Origin: Actinoplanes sichuanensis
GTDB taxonomy: Bacteria; Actinomycetota; Actinomycetes; Mycobacteriales; Micromonosporaceae
Length of the DNA stretch: 64,000 nt
NCBI RefSeq assembly: GCF_033097365.1
Contig: NZ_AP028461.1
Location: 5,518,001-5,582,000, forward strand
Direction of reading: 5' to 3'
Part shown: one piece after another, positions 43,955 to 51,909 of the stretch
How positions within the stretch are numbered: the stretch's first letter is position 1
How the letters are laid out: every line of letters starts with the position of its first letter
Notes under the pieces: model-generated
The model's input: the letters and a program-made list of their open reading frames with translations, nothing else
Database searches by the model: none
What the model was told of the DNA's origin: nothing
Position numbers and translations under genes: made by a program

Positions 43955-44907
43955 GCGACCTGATCGAGCAGCAGTTGCGTGACCTGTTCGCCGCCGACGC
44001 GGACGCCGCCCCGCGACCAGCCGACCTGCTGACCAGGACTCGACGTGCCGCCCGTGCGCAGCGACTGCGGACGGGCGCCTGGGCGCTGGCGGCGAGCGTC
44101 GTCGCGGTCACCGCCGGCGCGTTCGCGGTGTGGCCGTCCGCGCCCGAGCCGGTGCCGTTCCCCCAGGTGGCGGCCCCACCCACCGACCCGGTCCGGGCGC
44201 CGGGAACGCTGTCGGCGACGCCCGGCTACGGACCGGGCACGCGTCTGTCGATGCGGCCGGTGGCCCAGGTTCTGGACCTGGCCGCGGGCACCGCCGCGAA
44301 GGCGGCCGACGTGGTTCCCGAGCCGGGCCAGTTCCTGTATACGCGGACGGTGGGCCGGGACGGCCGGATCCTCGCCGAGCGCTGGTATTCGATCGACGGC
44401 GCCCACGACGGTCTGGGCTTCAATGTGGAGCCGGGCGGTGTGGTCGATCGGTTCGCGTTCCCCGGGTGCCGCGACGGGCGCCAAATCTCCGGGCCGGACC
44501 GGGGCGGGCCGTGCGAGGCGGATCCCGCCTACCTGCCCGATCTGCCGGAGGACGCCGAATCGATGGCCGGATACCTCGACCTGTCGTCGGCTCACCTCGA
44601 CGACGACCCGGCGGAGAACAAGACGAACGGCATCGCCAAGGACATGTGGACGCTGGGCTCGTCGAAGTTCCTACGGCCGGCACAGCGGGCGGCGCTGTTC
44701 CAGGCGACGGCCCGCATTCCGGGGATCACGGTGGTGGACGACGCGGTGGACGCCGCCGGGCGGACCGGCACCGGGGTGACGTGGACGTTCGGCAAGCACA
44801 GCATGATGTGGATCTTCGACCCGAAGACCCACGACTTCCTCGGCAGCGACGTCGACACCACCGAGCAGGCGGTCGTCGACGAGGTCGGCGAGCGACCGGC
44901 CCGGTGA
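43951..44907 (+). CDS. CU044_5270-family membrane protein (sigma-factor partner)
   Basis: A 318-aa protein: a cytoplasmic N-terminal segment MSDLIEQQLRDLFAADADAA with DLLTRTRRAARAQRLR, one membrane helix (TGAWALAASVVAVTAGAFAVW, about 41-61), a proline-rich linker and an extracytoplasmic domain with QFLYTRTVGRDGRILAERWYSID and a CU044_5270-like C-terminal half. It is coupled to the SigE-family sigma factor by a 4-nt overlap. It could hold the sigma factor at the membrane until a signal is sensed. The role is inferred from the pairing; no zinc-binding anti-sigma motif is seen. Confidence 0.8.
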   Translation: MSDLIEQQLRDLFAADADAAPRPADLLTRTRRAARAQRLRTGAWALAASVVAVTAGAFAVWPSAPEPVPFPQVAAPPTDPVRAPGTLSATPGYGPGTRLSMRPVAQVLDLAAGTAAKAADVVPEPGQFLYTRTVGRDGRILAERWYSIDGAHDGLGFNVEPGGVVDRFAFPGCRDGRQISGPDRGGPCEADPAYLPDLPEDAESMAGYLDLSSAHLDDDPAENKTNGIAKDMWTLGSSKFLRPAQRAALFQATARIPGITVVDDAVDAAGRTGTGVTWTFGKHSMMWIFDPKTHDFLGSDVDTTEQAVVDEVGERPAR

Positions 44908-45016
44908 CCGCCGCCGGTGGCACGCCACGAGAGGCACACCACCGGCGGACCGGCCCGCGACCGATCCGATCCCCACCGAACCGATCCGGCGACGGGCCGG
45001 ACGGGGATCCGGGAGG

Positions 45017-45703
45017 TCAGCGGGCCAGCCAGCCTCCGTCGACCGGCAGGACGGTGCCGTGGATGTAACGGGCCGCGTCGGAGGCCAGGAAGACGACCGC
45101 GCCTTTGAGGTCGTCCGGGGTGCCCCAGCGGCCGGCCGGGATGCGGTCGGTGATGGCTGGGGCCCGGGTGGGGTCGGCGCGGAGCTCGGCGGTGTTGTCG
45201 GTCTCCATGTAGCCGGGTGCGATGGCGTTGACGTTGACGCCGAGGGCGGCCCACTCGTTGGCCAGTGCCCTGGTCAGCCCGAGGATGGCGTGCTTGCTGG
45301 CGGTGTAGGCGGGCACCCGGATGCCGCCCTGGAAGGAGAGCATCGAGGCGATGTTGATGATCTTGCCGTGGCCCTGGGCGATCATCCGGCGGCCCGCGGC
45401 CTGGCTGAGGTGGAAGGCGGCGTCGAGGTTGACCGAGAGGACGTCGTCCCAGTCGTCGGCGGTGACCTCGGCCGCCGGGGCCCGGCGGATGATCCCGGCG
45501 TTGTTGACCAGGATGTCGATCTGATCGAGTTCGGACACGTAGGCGTGGAGGTCGGCGGTGGCGAGATCGAGTTCCTTGCTGCCGACCGCGATCACCGAGG
45601 CACCGGCCTCGGCCAGGGCGTCAGCGCACGCCCGGCCGAGACCACGGTTGCCGCCGGTGACCAGGGCCACCCGCCCGTCGAGACGGAAGCTGTCCAGGAT
45701 CAC
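45017..45703 (-). CDS. kduD: 2-dehydro-3-deoxy-D-gluconate 5-dehydrogenase
   Basis: A 228-aa short-chain dehydrogenase. It has the cofactor motif TGGNRGLGRACA, NNAG at the strand end, and the catalytic tyrosine-lysine pair in PAYTASKHAIL. The KduD-specific stretches are close to those of the known enzyme: NIASMLSFQGGIRVPAYTAS, NVNAIAPGYMETDNTAELRAD, RIPAGRWGTPDDLKGAVVFLAS and an ending LPVDGGWLAR. It reduces 2,5-diketo-3-deoxygluconate (DKII) to 2-keto-3-deoxygluconate (KDG). It is the last gene of the uronide operon; KDG kinase and aldolase genes are not in the window. GTG start 3 nt after the isomerase stop. Confidence 0.93.
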   Translation of the reverse strand: MILDSFRLDGRVALVTGGNRGLGRACADALAEAGASVIAVGSKELDLATADLHAYVSELDQIDILVNNAGIIRRAPAAEVTADDWDDVLSVNLDAAFHLSQAAGRRMIAQGHGKIINIASMLSFQGGIRVPAYTASKHAILGLTRALANEWAALGVNVNAIAPGYMETDNTAELRADPTRAPAITDRIPAGRWGTPDDLKGAVVFLASDAARYIHGTVLPVDGGWLAR

Positions 45704-45706
45704 CGG

Positions 45707-46531
45707 TCAGAGACCGAGGTTCCGGAGGGTGGGGACGGTCTGGCCGACCCACTTCAGGGTGGTGTCCTCGTGGGCGCCCTGGGTGCGCTGGGTACCGGCC
45801 AGGAACCACAGGTAGTAGGTGGTGTAACCGGGAGCGCTGACCACCGTGTGGTACCCCTCGGGCATCATGTGCATGCCGTGGTCGCGGACCGTGAAGTTCT
45901 CCTCGTAGCCCTCATCGGTGTAGAGGCGGCAGATCCCGAAGCCGCCCTCGGGCGCGACCCGGAAGTAGTACATCTCCTCGTGCGCGGCCTCGGCCGGCAG
46001 GTTGTCGGTCTTGTGGCGGTGCGGCGGGTAGGTGCTCCAGTTCCCGGACGGCGTGTACGTCTCCCCGACGATGAGGCGCCGGGCGGGCAGCGACGGCTGG
46101 GCGATCTCGGTCAGGATCTGGTGGTAGTTGCGGCCGAAGTTGGCCCCGCCCCAGCGTCCGTCGGCGACCTGCGACGGCTCGATGACGTACGGGTCGGTGA
46201 CCAGGTCGCTCGGGGCGCTGGGCAGGGCGATCTCGACCGCGCTGACCGCCTCGATCGAGATGTCGGCGTCCCGCGGGATGTAGACCGAGTGCGGTTTGCC
46301 GCTGAACACGTCCGCCCGGCCGCCGACCGACGCGAACTTCGACCCTCCGACGGTGAAGTTCGCGGTTCCGCCCAGGATCACGGCCAGGATCTCCCGGTCG
46401 CCGGAGGACCCGGTCCAGGTCTCGCCGGGCGCGAGGGTGAGCAGCTGGAAGTCGAGCAGCTCGCACGGGTTGAACGGCAGCGTGTTGAGGCCGGACGCGG
46501 CCGGGATGTAGCAGTGGTACTTGTAGTCCAT
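45707..46531 (-). CDS. KduI/IolB-family uronate isomerase
   Basis: A 274-aa double-cupin protein. The closest motif set is that of the IolB/KduI group: GNWSTYPPHRHKTDN with two metal-binding histidines, EEMYYFRVAPEGGFGICRLYTDEGYEE, and HMMPEGYHTVVSAPGYTTYYLWFLAG. IolB isomerises 5-deoxy-glucuronate; KduI isomerises 5-keto-4-deoxyuronate (DKI to DKII). Placed just before kduD and after GH88, it most likely works as the DKI isomerase of this uronide pathway although its motifs look IolB-like. ATG start behind AAGGAG, 14 nt after the GH88 stop. Confidence 0.85.
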   Translation of the reverse strand: MDYKYHCYIPAASGLNTLPFNPCELLDFQLLTLAPGETWTGSSGDREILAVILGGTANFTVGGSKFASVGGRADVFSGKPHSVYIPRDADISIEAVSAVEIALPSAPSDLVTDPYVIEPSQVADGRWGGANFGRNYHQILTEIAQPSLPARRLIVGETYTPSGNWSTYPPHRHKTDNLPAEAAHEEMYYFRVAPEGGFGICRLYTDEGYEENFTVRDHGMHMMPEGYHTVVSAPGYTTYYLWFLAGTQRTQGAHEDTTLKWVGQTVPTLRNLGL

Positions 46532-46545
46532 CTTCAGGTGCTCCT

Positions 46546-47694
46546 TTACCAGGGGTGGGTCCAGCCGGGCCGGGTCACGCGGGCGAGGGCTTCCAGGTAG
46601 AAGTAGTCGCCCCAGAGGTTTCCCTCGTCGACCCCGACGGCCTTGGGTTTGTCGTAGACGCCGTGCAGGAGCAGGGCGTTGGAACCGGGGTGGTGCAGAG
46701 TCGAGTAGTCGTCGATCAGCGACCGCAGAATCCGCCCGGCCGCAGCCCGATAGTGATCAGCCAGCGGCGACGGGACGAAGGTGGCCAGTTCGAGCAGCCC
46801 GTTGACCGCGATCGCGGCCGCCGAGCTGTCCCGTTCCTCCTGGAGGGAAGGGGAATGCGGCGAGGCGAAGATCAGGTCCCAGTACGCCACCCCGTCCGGC
46901 GGCAGATGGGCCAGGAAGTAGTCGGCACACCTGATCGCCGCGCGCAGCAGTGTCGGATCCCCGGTGTACTGGTGGTTGAGCGTGAACCCGTAGATCCCCC
47001 ACGCCTGTCCCCGGGCCCAGCAGGACTCGTCCGCGCTGCCCTGCTCGGTCTCCCCGCGCAGCGGCGCACCGGTGACCGGATCCCAGTAGAACGTGTGATA
47101 GGTGGTGTCGTCCGGCCGCAGGATGTGATCGCGCAGCTGGGCCGTGTGCCGCCGGGCCGCCGCCGCGTACCGGGGGTCTCCGCTGGTCCGGCTGGCCCAG
47201 AAGAGCAGCGGCGTGTTCATCAGGCTGTCCACGATGGTGCGCCCCTGCTGCCGCGGGTCGGCGAGGTCACCCCAGGCCTGGATGATCCCGGCCGACGGGA
47301 GCACCCGCCGCATCAGGTGATCGGCGGCGGACAGCGCGGCCCGTTTGGCCTCCGGGTCGCGGGTCCGCCGCCAGGCGGTGACACACGACAGCGTGTAGAG
47401 GAACCCGAGGTCATGGGTGTCCAGGTCGATCTCCTGATCGACGCGCTCGACGAACGACCGGACATGCCCGGACGCCGCCTTCTGATAGCCCTCGTCCCCG
47501 GACAGGTCGTACGCGAGCCACAGCATTCCCGGCCAGAAACTGGTGGTCCACCCGGTGTTCGCGGGCCGCGGCCGATAACGGTCATCGACGGTCGTGTCAT
47601 CCGGGTACCGATCCCCGAACTCTGCGATGTTGGCGTCGATGGTGCGCAGGGCGGCGCTCACCGCGGTTCCGGTCTGGTCGGCGATCGCCGTCAT
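46546..47694 (-). CDS. GH88 unsaturated glucuronyl hydrolase
   Basis: A 382-aa cytoplasmic alpha/alpha-barrel enzyme that hydrates the double bond of delta-4,5-unsaturated uronic acid at the end of lyase products, releasing the uronate, which rearranges to DKI. Visible family motifs: TGWTTSFWPGMLWLAYDLSGD, VDQEIDLDTHDLGFLYTLSC, QAWGDLADPRQQGRTIVDSLMNTPLLFWAS, CWARGQAWGIYGFTLNHQYTGD and GNLWGDYFYLEALARV. No export signal, so substrates are the imported disaccharides. The ATG start overlaps the stop of the DUF624 gene by 4 nt. Homologues act on chondroitin, hyaluronan, heparin or gellan fragments; which applies here is not clear. Confidence 0.93.
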   Translation of the reverse strand: MTAIADQTGTAVSAALRTIDANIAEFGDRYPDDTTVDDRYRPRPANTGWTTSFWPGMLWLAYDLSGDEGYQKAASGHVRSFVERVDQEIDLDTHDLGFLYTLSCVTAWRRTRDPEAKRAALSAADHLMRRVLPSAGIIQAWGDLADPRQQGRTIVDSLMNTPLLFWASRTSGDPRYAAAARRHTAQLRDHILRPDDTTYHTFYWDPVTGAPLRGETEQGSADESCWARGQAWGIYGFTLNHQYTGDPTLLRAAIRCADYFLAHLPPDGVAYWDLIFASPHSPSLQEERDSSAAAIAVNGLLELATFVPSPLADHYRAAAGRILRSLIDDYSTLHHPGSNALLLHGVYDKPKAVGVDEGNLWGDYFYLEALARVTRPGWTHPW

Positions 47695-48320
47695 GTCGTC
47701 CTTCCGGTAGTGGTCAGGGTGAACCGGCTGTTCGCCCACACGATGTAGAGCAGCGGACTGGCCGCCACACCGATCGCGATCGCCGGCCGGGCCGCCAGCA
47801 GCACCTCGAACAGCACCAGCACGACCAGCGAGAACAGGCTGAGGTACCAGCGGCGCAGCCCCAGGTAGGCGCCGATCCGGGCGAGGTCGCGCAGCCGGGC
47901 GTCGGGTCGTTCGGCGAGGGCCACGAGCGTCAGCACGGTGGTGATCACGATCAGCGTCATGACCACCGCGACCACCGGCAGCAGCACGGCGCCGGCGGTG
48001 CGCCCGGCGAGCCACGCCGCGTCCACCCCGAGGACCAGCAGCGCGACGGTGGCGAGCGATCCGGCGGTCAGCGCGCGTCGCGCCGAGGCGCGCCAGGCGT
48101 TCCAGAAAACCCGGGAGACGCCCTGGGGGTACGACCGGAGCACCGCGAAGACCGCAACCAGCGCCGGCCCGCCGAGCGGCGCGAACAGCACGAGCAGTGG
48201 CCAGGTCCGTCCCGGGTCGGTGGCGAGCACGACCAGTACGAGCGGCGCGCAGGCGATGGCCAGCAGCAGGTTCGTCAGCAGTGCGACGTGCACCGCCTCG
48301 AAGATCCGGCCCCAGTTCAT
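47691..48320 (-). CDS. DUF624/YesL-like membrane protein
   Basis: A 209-aa membrane protein with about four or five helices. The N-terminal INWGRIFEAVHVALLTNLLLAIACAPLVLV-like start and the later ARIGAYLGLRRWYLSLFSLVVLVLFEVLLA resemble DUF624 proteins such as B. subtilis YesL, found in rhamnogalacturonan and other glycan loci next to lipoprotein ABC importers. Function is unknown; a helper of the importer is a reasonable guess. ATG overlaps the permease stop by 4 nt and its own stop overlaps the GH88 start by 4 nt. Confidence 0.8.
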   Translation of the reverse strand: MNWGRIFEAVHVALLTNLLLAIACAPLVLVVLATDPGRTWPLLVLFAPLGGPALVAVFAVLRSYPQGVSRVFWNAWRASARRALTAGSLATVALLVLGVDAAWLAGRTAGAVLLPVVAVVMTLIVITTVLTLVALAERPDARLRDLARIGAYLGLRRWYLSLFSLVVLVLFEVLLAARPAIAIGVAASPLLYIVWANSRFTLTTTGRTT

Positions 48321-49198
48321 CCTTTGAGCCCCGTGGTCGCGATGCCCTCGACGAAGTACCTCTGCCCGAGCAGGAAGACCACCACGATCGGCAGCACCGA
48401 CAGCACCGACCCGGTCATGATCAGCGCGTATTCGGCGTTGTACTGGTTGATGAACGACTTGAGCCCGATCTGGATCGTCCACAGGTCGGGGCTGCGCAGG
48501 TAGATCAGCGGCCCCATGTAGTCGTTCCAGGTGGTGACCGCGGTGATCAGGGTGAGGCTGGCCAGCGCCGGAACGGACAGCGGCAGCATGATCCGGCGGT
48601 AGATGCCGTACTCGCTCATCCCGTCGATGCGGGCCGCGTCGAGCAGCTCGTCCGGGATGGTCTCGTAGAACTGCTTCATCATGAACACGCCGAGAGCGCC
48701 GAACGCCTGCAGCGCGACGATCGACCAGAGCGTGTCGGTGAGCTGCAGCTTCGTCATCATCACGAACTGCGGAACCATGTAGGACTGCCACGGCACAGCC
48801 AGGGTGCCGATGTAGGCGAGGAACAGCACGTCCCGCCCCGGGAACTGGATCTTGGCGAAGCCGTACGCCGCGAAGCTGCCGGTGAGGACCTGGAGCAGGG
48901 TGACGACCGCCGACAGGAAGACGGTGTTACCCAGCCAGGTGGTCATGTTCGACTTCGACCAGATGTCGGCGTAGTTGCTCCACACCGGGTCGGTGGTGAT
49001 CCACTGGACCGGGATGGTGAAGACCTCGTTGTTGGTCTTCAGCGAGGACAGCACCATCCAGTAGAACGGCAGCAACACCACGATCCCGGCAGCGCCGAGA
49101 GCGCCGTACCCGATCACACGCCACCAGCGTGACGGCCTCCGCGGAGAGGAGGCGACGTCGACCTTCTCCGAGACCGAAGCGGAGAGGAGGGTGGTCAT
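48317..49198 (-). CDS. Sugar ABC transporter permease, MalG type
   Basis: A 293-aa inner-membrane permease of the CUT1 class (YesQ-like). It shows LLPFYWMVLSSLKTNNEVF, the EAA loop LLDAARIDGMSEYGIYRRIMLP near residues 198-219, TTWNDYMGPLIYL and the terminal motif GIATTGLKG. ATG overlaps the MalF-type stop by 1 nt (TGATG), so the two are coupled. It takes uronide oligosaccharides from the binding lipoprotein, as judged from GH88 and kdu neighbours. A longer upstream frame is a shadow of the MalF gene. Confidence 0.93.
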   Translation of the reverse strand: MTTLLSASVSEKVDVASSPRRPSRWWRVIGYGALGAAGIVVLLPFYWMVLSSLKTNNEVFTIPVQWITTDPVWSNYADIWSKSNMTTWLGNTVFLSAVVTLLQVLTGSFAAYGFAKIQFPGRDVLFLAYIGTLAVPWQSYMVPQFVMMTKLQLTDTLWSIVALQAFGALGVFMMKQFYETIPDELLDAARIDGMSEYGIYRRIMLPLSVPALASLTLITAVTTWNDYMGPLIYLRSPDLWTIQIGLKSFINQYNAEYALIMTGSVLSVLPIVVVFLLGQRYFVEGIATTGLKG

Positions 49199-50088
49199 CA
49201 CGACCTCCTGCGTTTGTTGACGACGAACTGGATGACCGTCACCACCAGGCAGATCGCGAAGAGCACGATGGAGACCGCGGACGCGTACCCGAACTGGTTC
49301 TCCTCGAAGCCCTTCCGGAAGATGTACTGCGCCAGCACCAGCGTCGACTGCCCCGGCCCGCCGTTGGTCATCACCAGGATCAGGTCGAAGACCTTGAAAC
49401 TGCCGATGGTCAGCAGCACCGTGATGAAGAAGGTGGTGGGCCGCAGGCCGGGCAGGGTGACCGCCCGGAACCGCTGCCACGCCGACGCGCCGTCCACGGT
49501 GGCCGCCTCGTAGAGCTGGCCCGGGATGGTCTGTAGCCCGGCCAGGAAGAGCAGCATGTAGTAGCCCATGTCGCGCCAGGTGCCGACGATGATGACGGCG
49601 GGCATCGACCAGTCGGCCGAGGTGGTCCAGCCCGGCGGGCTGTCCACGCCGATCCACCGCAGCAGCTCGTTGATCGGCCCGAATCCCGGGCTGAACAGCA
49701 TGTTCCAGATCTGCGCGATGGCGACGATCGAGGTGATGTACGGGAAGAACGCGACCGTACGGAAGAACGCCACCCCGCGCAGTTTGCGGTTGAGCAGGAG
49801 CGCCAGCCCGAGCGAGACGCCCAGGGTGAGCGGGATGTGGAAGGCCGCGTAGTAGAGGGTGTTGCGCAGCGCGGTCCAGAACGTGGTGTCGGCGGCCATC
49901 TGCCGGAAGTTGTCCAGCCCGGTCCAGGTGGCGCCGCCGAACACGTTCCATTCGGTGAACGCGTAGTAGAACAGCAGGCCGACCGGGATCAGGGTGAGGA
50001 TCAGGAAGCCGATGAGGTTCGGCAACAGGAAGCTCAGCCCCACCGCGGTGTTACGCCACCGCCGGCGGCTCGTCGTCATCGTCGTCAT
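49198..50088 (-). CDS. Sugar ABC transporter permease, MalF type
   Basis: A 296-aa inner-membrane permease with six helices. Motifs include LLPNLIGFLILTLIPVGLLFYYAFTEWNVFG and the EAA loop LYEAATVDGASAWQRFRAVTLP near residues 200-221. It follows the binding lipoprotein gene by 55 nt and precedes the MalG-type gene by 1-nt overlap. Its relatives are the YesP/LplB group of uronide-oligosaccharide importers. No ATPase gene belongs to the operon. Confidence 0.93.
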   Translation of the reverse strand: MTTMTTSRRRWRNTAVGLSFLLPNLIGFLILTLIPVGLLFYYAFTEWNVFGGATWTGLDNFRQMAADTTFWTALRNTLYYAAFHIPLTLGVSLGLALLLNRKLRGVAFFRTVAFFPYITSIVAIAQIWNMLFSPGFGPINELLRWIGVDSPPGWTTSADWSMPAVIIVGTWRDMGYYMLLFLAGLQTIPGQLYEAATVDGASAWQRFRAVTLPGLRPTTFFITVLLTIGSFKVFDLILVMTNGGPGQSTLVLAQYIFRKGFEENQFGYASAVSIVLFAICLVVTVIQFVVNKRRRS

Positions 50089-50143
50089 GAACGGTCTCCT
50101 AGAGGTACCGCGGGCCCGGTCCCCGTGCCGGGCCCGCGGAGAA

Positions 50144-51430
50144 TCACTTGTTCAGGACCTCGTTCTTGGCCCGGTCCTGTGCCTTGGTGATGGCGGCGTC
50201 GATCGGTGTCGTGCCGGACAGCACCTCGGTGTGCAGGTCCTTGAGGATGTTCTGCAGCGGCGCCGTGTACTTGGAGACCGGGTTCTCCGGCTTGGTGTCG
50301 TGGGTGGCGAAGGTGAACTTCGACAGGTCGTCGGAGGGCGCGCCCTTGAGCGAGAAGATGGTGTCGGCCACCGAGCTGTTGTCGGCCGGCGTGACACCGA
50401 TCCCGGCCAGAGCCTTGGCGGCGTCCGCGCCGGCCGCGTAGGCCAGGAACTCCTTGGCCGCGGCGATCTTCTTGTCGCTGATCTTCGGGTTGATGCCGAG
50501 ACCGGTCGGGTCGGCGAAGGTGACCGGGGTGGCCGAGGTGCCGGTGGTGGTCTTGGTCAACTGCGGCGCCGGCGCGATGCCCCACTCGAAGGCGTCGGCG
50601 TCACCCTTGGCCTGCTGGTTGAGCAGCGTCGCGATGTACCAGGTACCCATCACCATCATCGCGGCCGACTGCTTACCGAACTGGGCCTGGTAGGTGAGGC
50701 TGTTGGTGGTGGCGTCACCGAGACTGACCTGGGCGCCGGCGTTCTGCAGGTCGAGGCTGGTCTCGTAGTACGGCTTGAGGAACCCGTAGTCACCGCTCTC
50801 CAGGCTGGCCCCGGCACTCTGCGCCAGCGCGAAGCCCTGGTCGGTGGACTGCCAGGTGTGCTGGTAGGTCCCGAGCGCCTTGTCGCCGGCCGCCTTCAGC
50901 TTGGTGGTCAGCTCCTTGGCGGCGGTCGCGTACTCGGCCCAGGTCCAGCTCCCGTCCGGGTGCTTGACGCCGGCCTTGTCGAACAGCGCCTTGTTGTAAT
51001 AGAGCACCCACGAGTCGGCCCGGTACGGAATCGCCCAGGTCTTGCCGTCCACCTGGTACGCGCTGACCCCGCCGACCTTCGGCCCGAGCTTGGCCGCCAC
51101 GTCGGAGACGTCGACCAGCTGCTTGCCGTCCTGGTAGGTGAAGAAGTTCTTCAGGTTCTTCTGCACGTAGACGTCCGGGGCCTTGCCGGCGGCCAGGTCG
51201 GCGATCATCTGGGTGTCGTAGTTGGCGGCGTCGTATTCCTTGAGCTCGACCACGATGTCCGGGTGCGAGGTCTTGAATCCGTCGGCGAGGGTCTTGAACT
51301 CCGGCGTGGTCGCCAGGCTCCACCCGGCCAGGGTGAGGGTGACCGGGCCGGACTCCTCGGCATCACCGCCGCTGCTGCAGCCGGTGATGCCGAGCAGGAG
51401 CGCCGTGACAGCGGCGAGGGAGCGCTTCAT
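50144..51430 (-). CDS. Sugar ABC substrate-binding lipoprotein
   Basis: A 428-aa extracellular solute-binding protein. A short signal ends in the lipobox ITGC (C18). The mature part starts with a serine/glycine/glutamate linker, then GPVTLTLAGWSLATTPEFKTLADGF and APDVYVQKNLKNFFTYQDGKQLVDV. The ATG has GAGGAG 7 nt upstream and follows the DUF2264 3' fragment by 2 nt, so it belongs to the same operon. It delivers substrate to the two permeases encoded next; context suggests unsaturated uronide oligosaccharides. Confidence 0.93.
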   Translation of the reverse strand: MKRSLAAVTALLLGITGCSSGGDAEESGPVTLTLAGWSLATTPEFKTLADGFKTSHPDIVVELKEYDAANYDTQMIADLAAGKAPDVYVQKNLKNFFTYQDGKQLVDVSDVAAKLGPKVGGVSAYQVDGKTWAIPYRADSWVLYYNKALFDKAGVKHPDGSWTWAEYATAAKELTTKLKAAGDKALGTYQHTWQSTDQGFALAQSAGASLESGDYGFLKPYYETSLDLQNAGAQVSLGDATTNSLTYQAQFGKQSAAMMVMGTWYIATLLNQQAKGDADAFEWGIAPAPQLTKTTTGTSATPVTFADPTGLGINPKISDKKIAAAKEFLAYAAGADAAKALAGIGVTPADNSSVADTIFSLKGAPSDDLSKFTFATHDTKPENPVSKYTAPLQNILKDLHTEVLSGTTPIDAAITKAQDRAKNEVLNK

Positions 51431-51432
51431 CT

Positions 51433-51909
51433 CTACTCCTCTATGTCGATTCTGGTGTGTGTGAGAACGGCGTCGGGCCAGACGACCCGGACGTGCCCCT
51501 GGTGGATCTCGGTGCGGCACGTCGTCTCCGCCGGGTCGGTGGACAGCTCGACGAGCACGGCGATCCAGCTCTCCGGAATCGGGAACTCGATCCACGGCAC
51601 CCGGACCGGGCCGCCGAGCGGGGACGCGTCGTCGTGTTCGGTTTCGCCCGCCGCGCCCGCGCCGATGATCGGCGTGAGACGCGAGACGAGCCCCCTGGTC
51701 GCGGGCCAGCCGCCGATCCGCAGACGGACGGCGTCCGGCGCGGCCTGCTCGACCCGGACCAGCCGGACCTCCCAAGGCCCCCGGACCAGCGAGAACGTGG
51801 TGATCCGCCCGGCTCGGCGGAGCTTTCCGGTGCGGCCGGAGCCGTGGTCGCGGCCCGGCGGGTCCGGATCCAGCCAATGCGCGTCGGTCACCGATCCGGC
51901 AAGACCCAA
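51433..51909 (-). CDS. DUF2264 protein, C-terminal fragment after a frame change
   Basis: 158 codons in a different frame from the preceding gene, overlapping it by 22 bp. The sequence begins GLAGSVTDAHWLDPDPPG and continues as a beta-rich domain (LRRAGRITTFSLVRGPWEVRLVRVEQ, WIEFPIPESWIAVLVELSTDPAE). There is no ribosome site near its TTG codon. Together with the upstream 452 codons it makes about 600 residues, the normal length of DUF2264 proteins, whose C-terminal beta-sandwich this fragment resembles. So I read it as the second half of one gene broken near 51890-51905, either in the cell or in the assembly. Confidence 0.6.
   Translation of the reverse strand: MGLAGSVTDAHWLDPDPPGRDHGSGRTGKLRRAGRITTFSLVRGPWEVRLVRVEQAAPDAVRLRIGGWPATRGLVSRLTPIIGAGAAGETEHDDASPLGGPVRVPWIEFPIPESWIAVLVELSTDPAETTCRTEIHQGHVRVVWPDAVLTHTRIDIEE

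Noticed and set aside
46546..48015. Longer 489-codon version of the GH88 gene
   Set aside because: The extra N-terminus lies inside the DUF624 gene and reads as arginine-rich nonsense; the ATG at 47694 overlaps that gene's stop in the usual 4-nt way.
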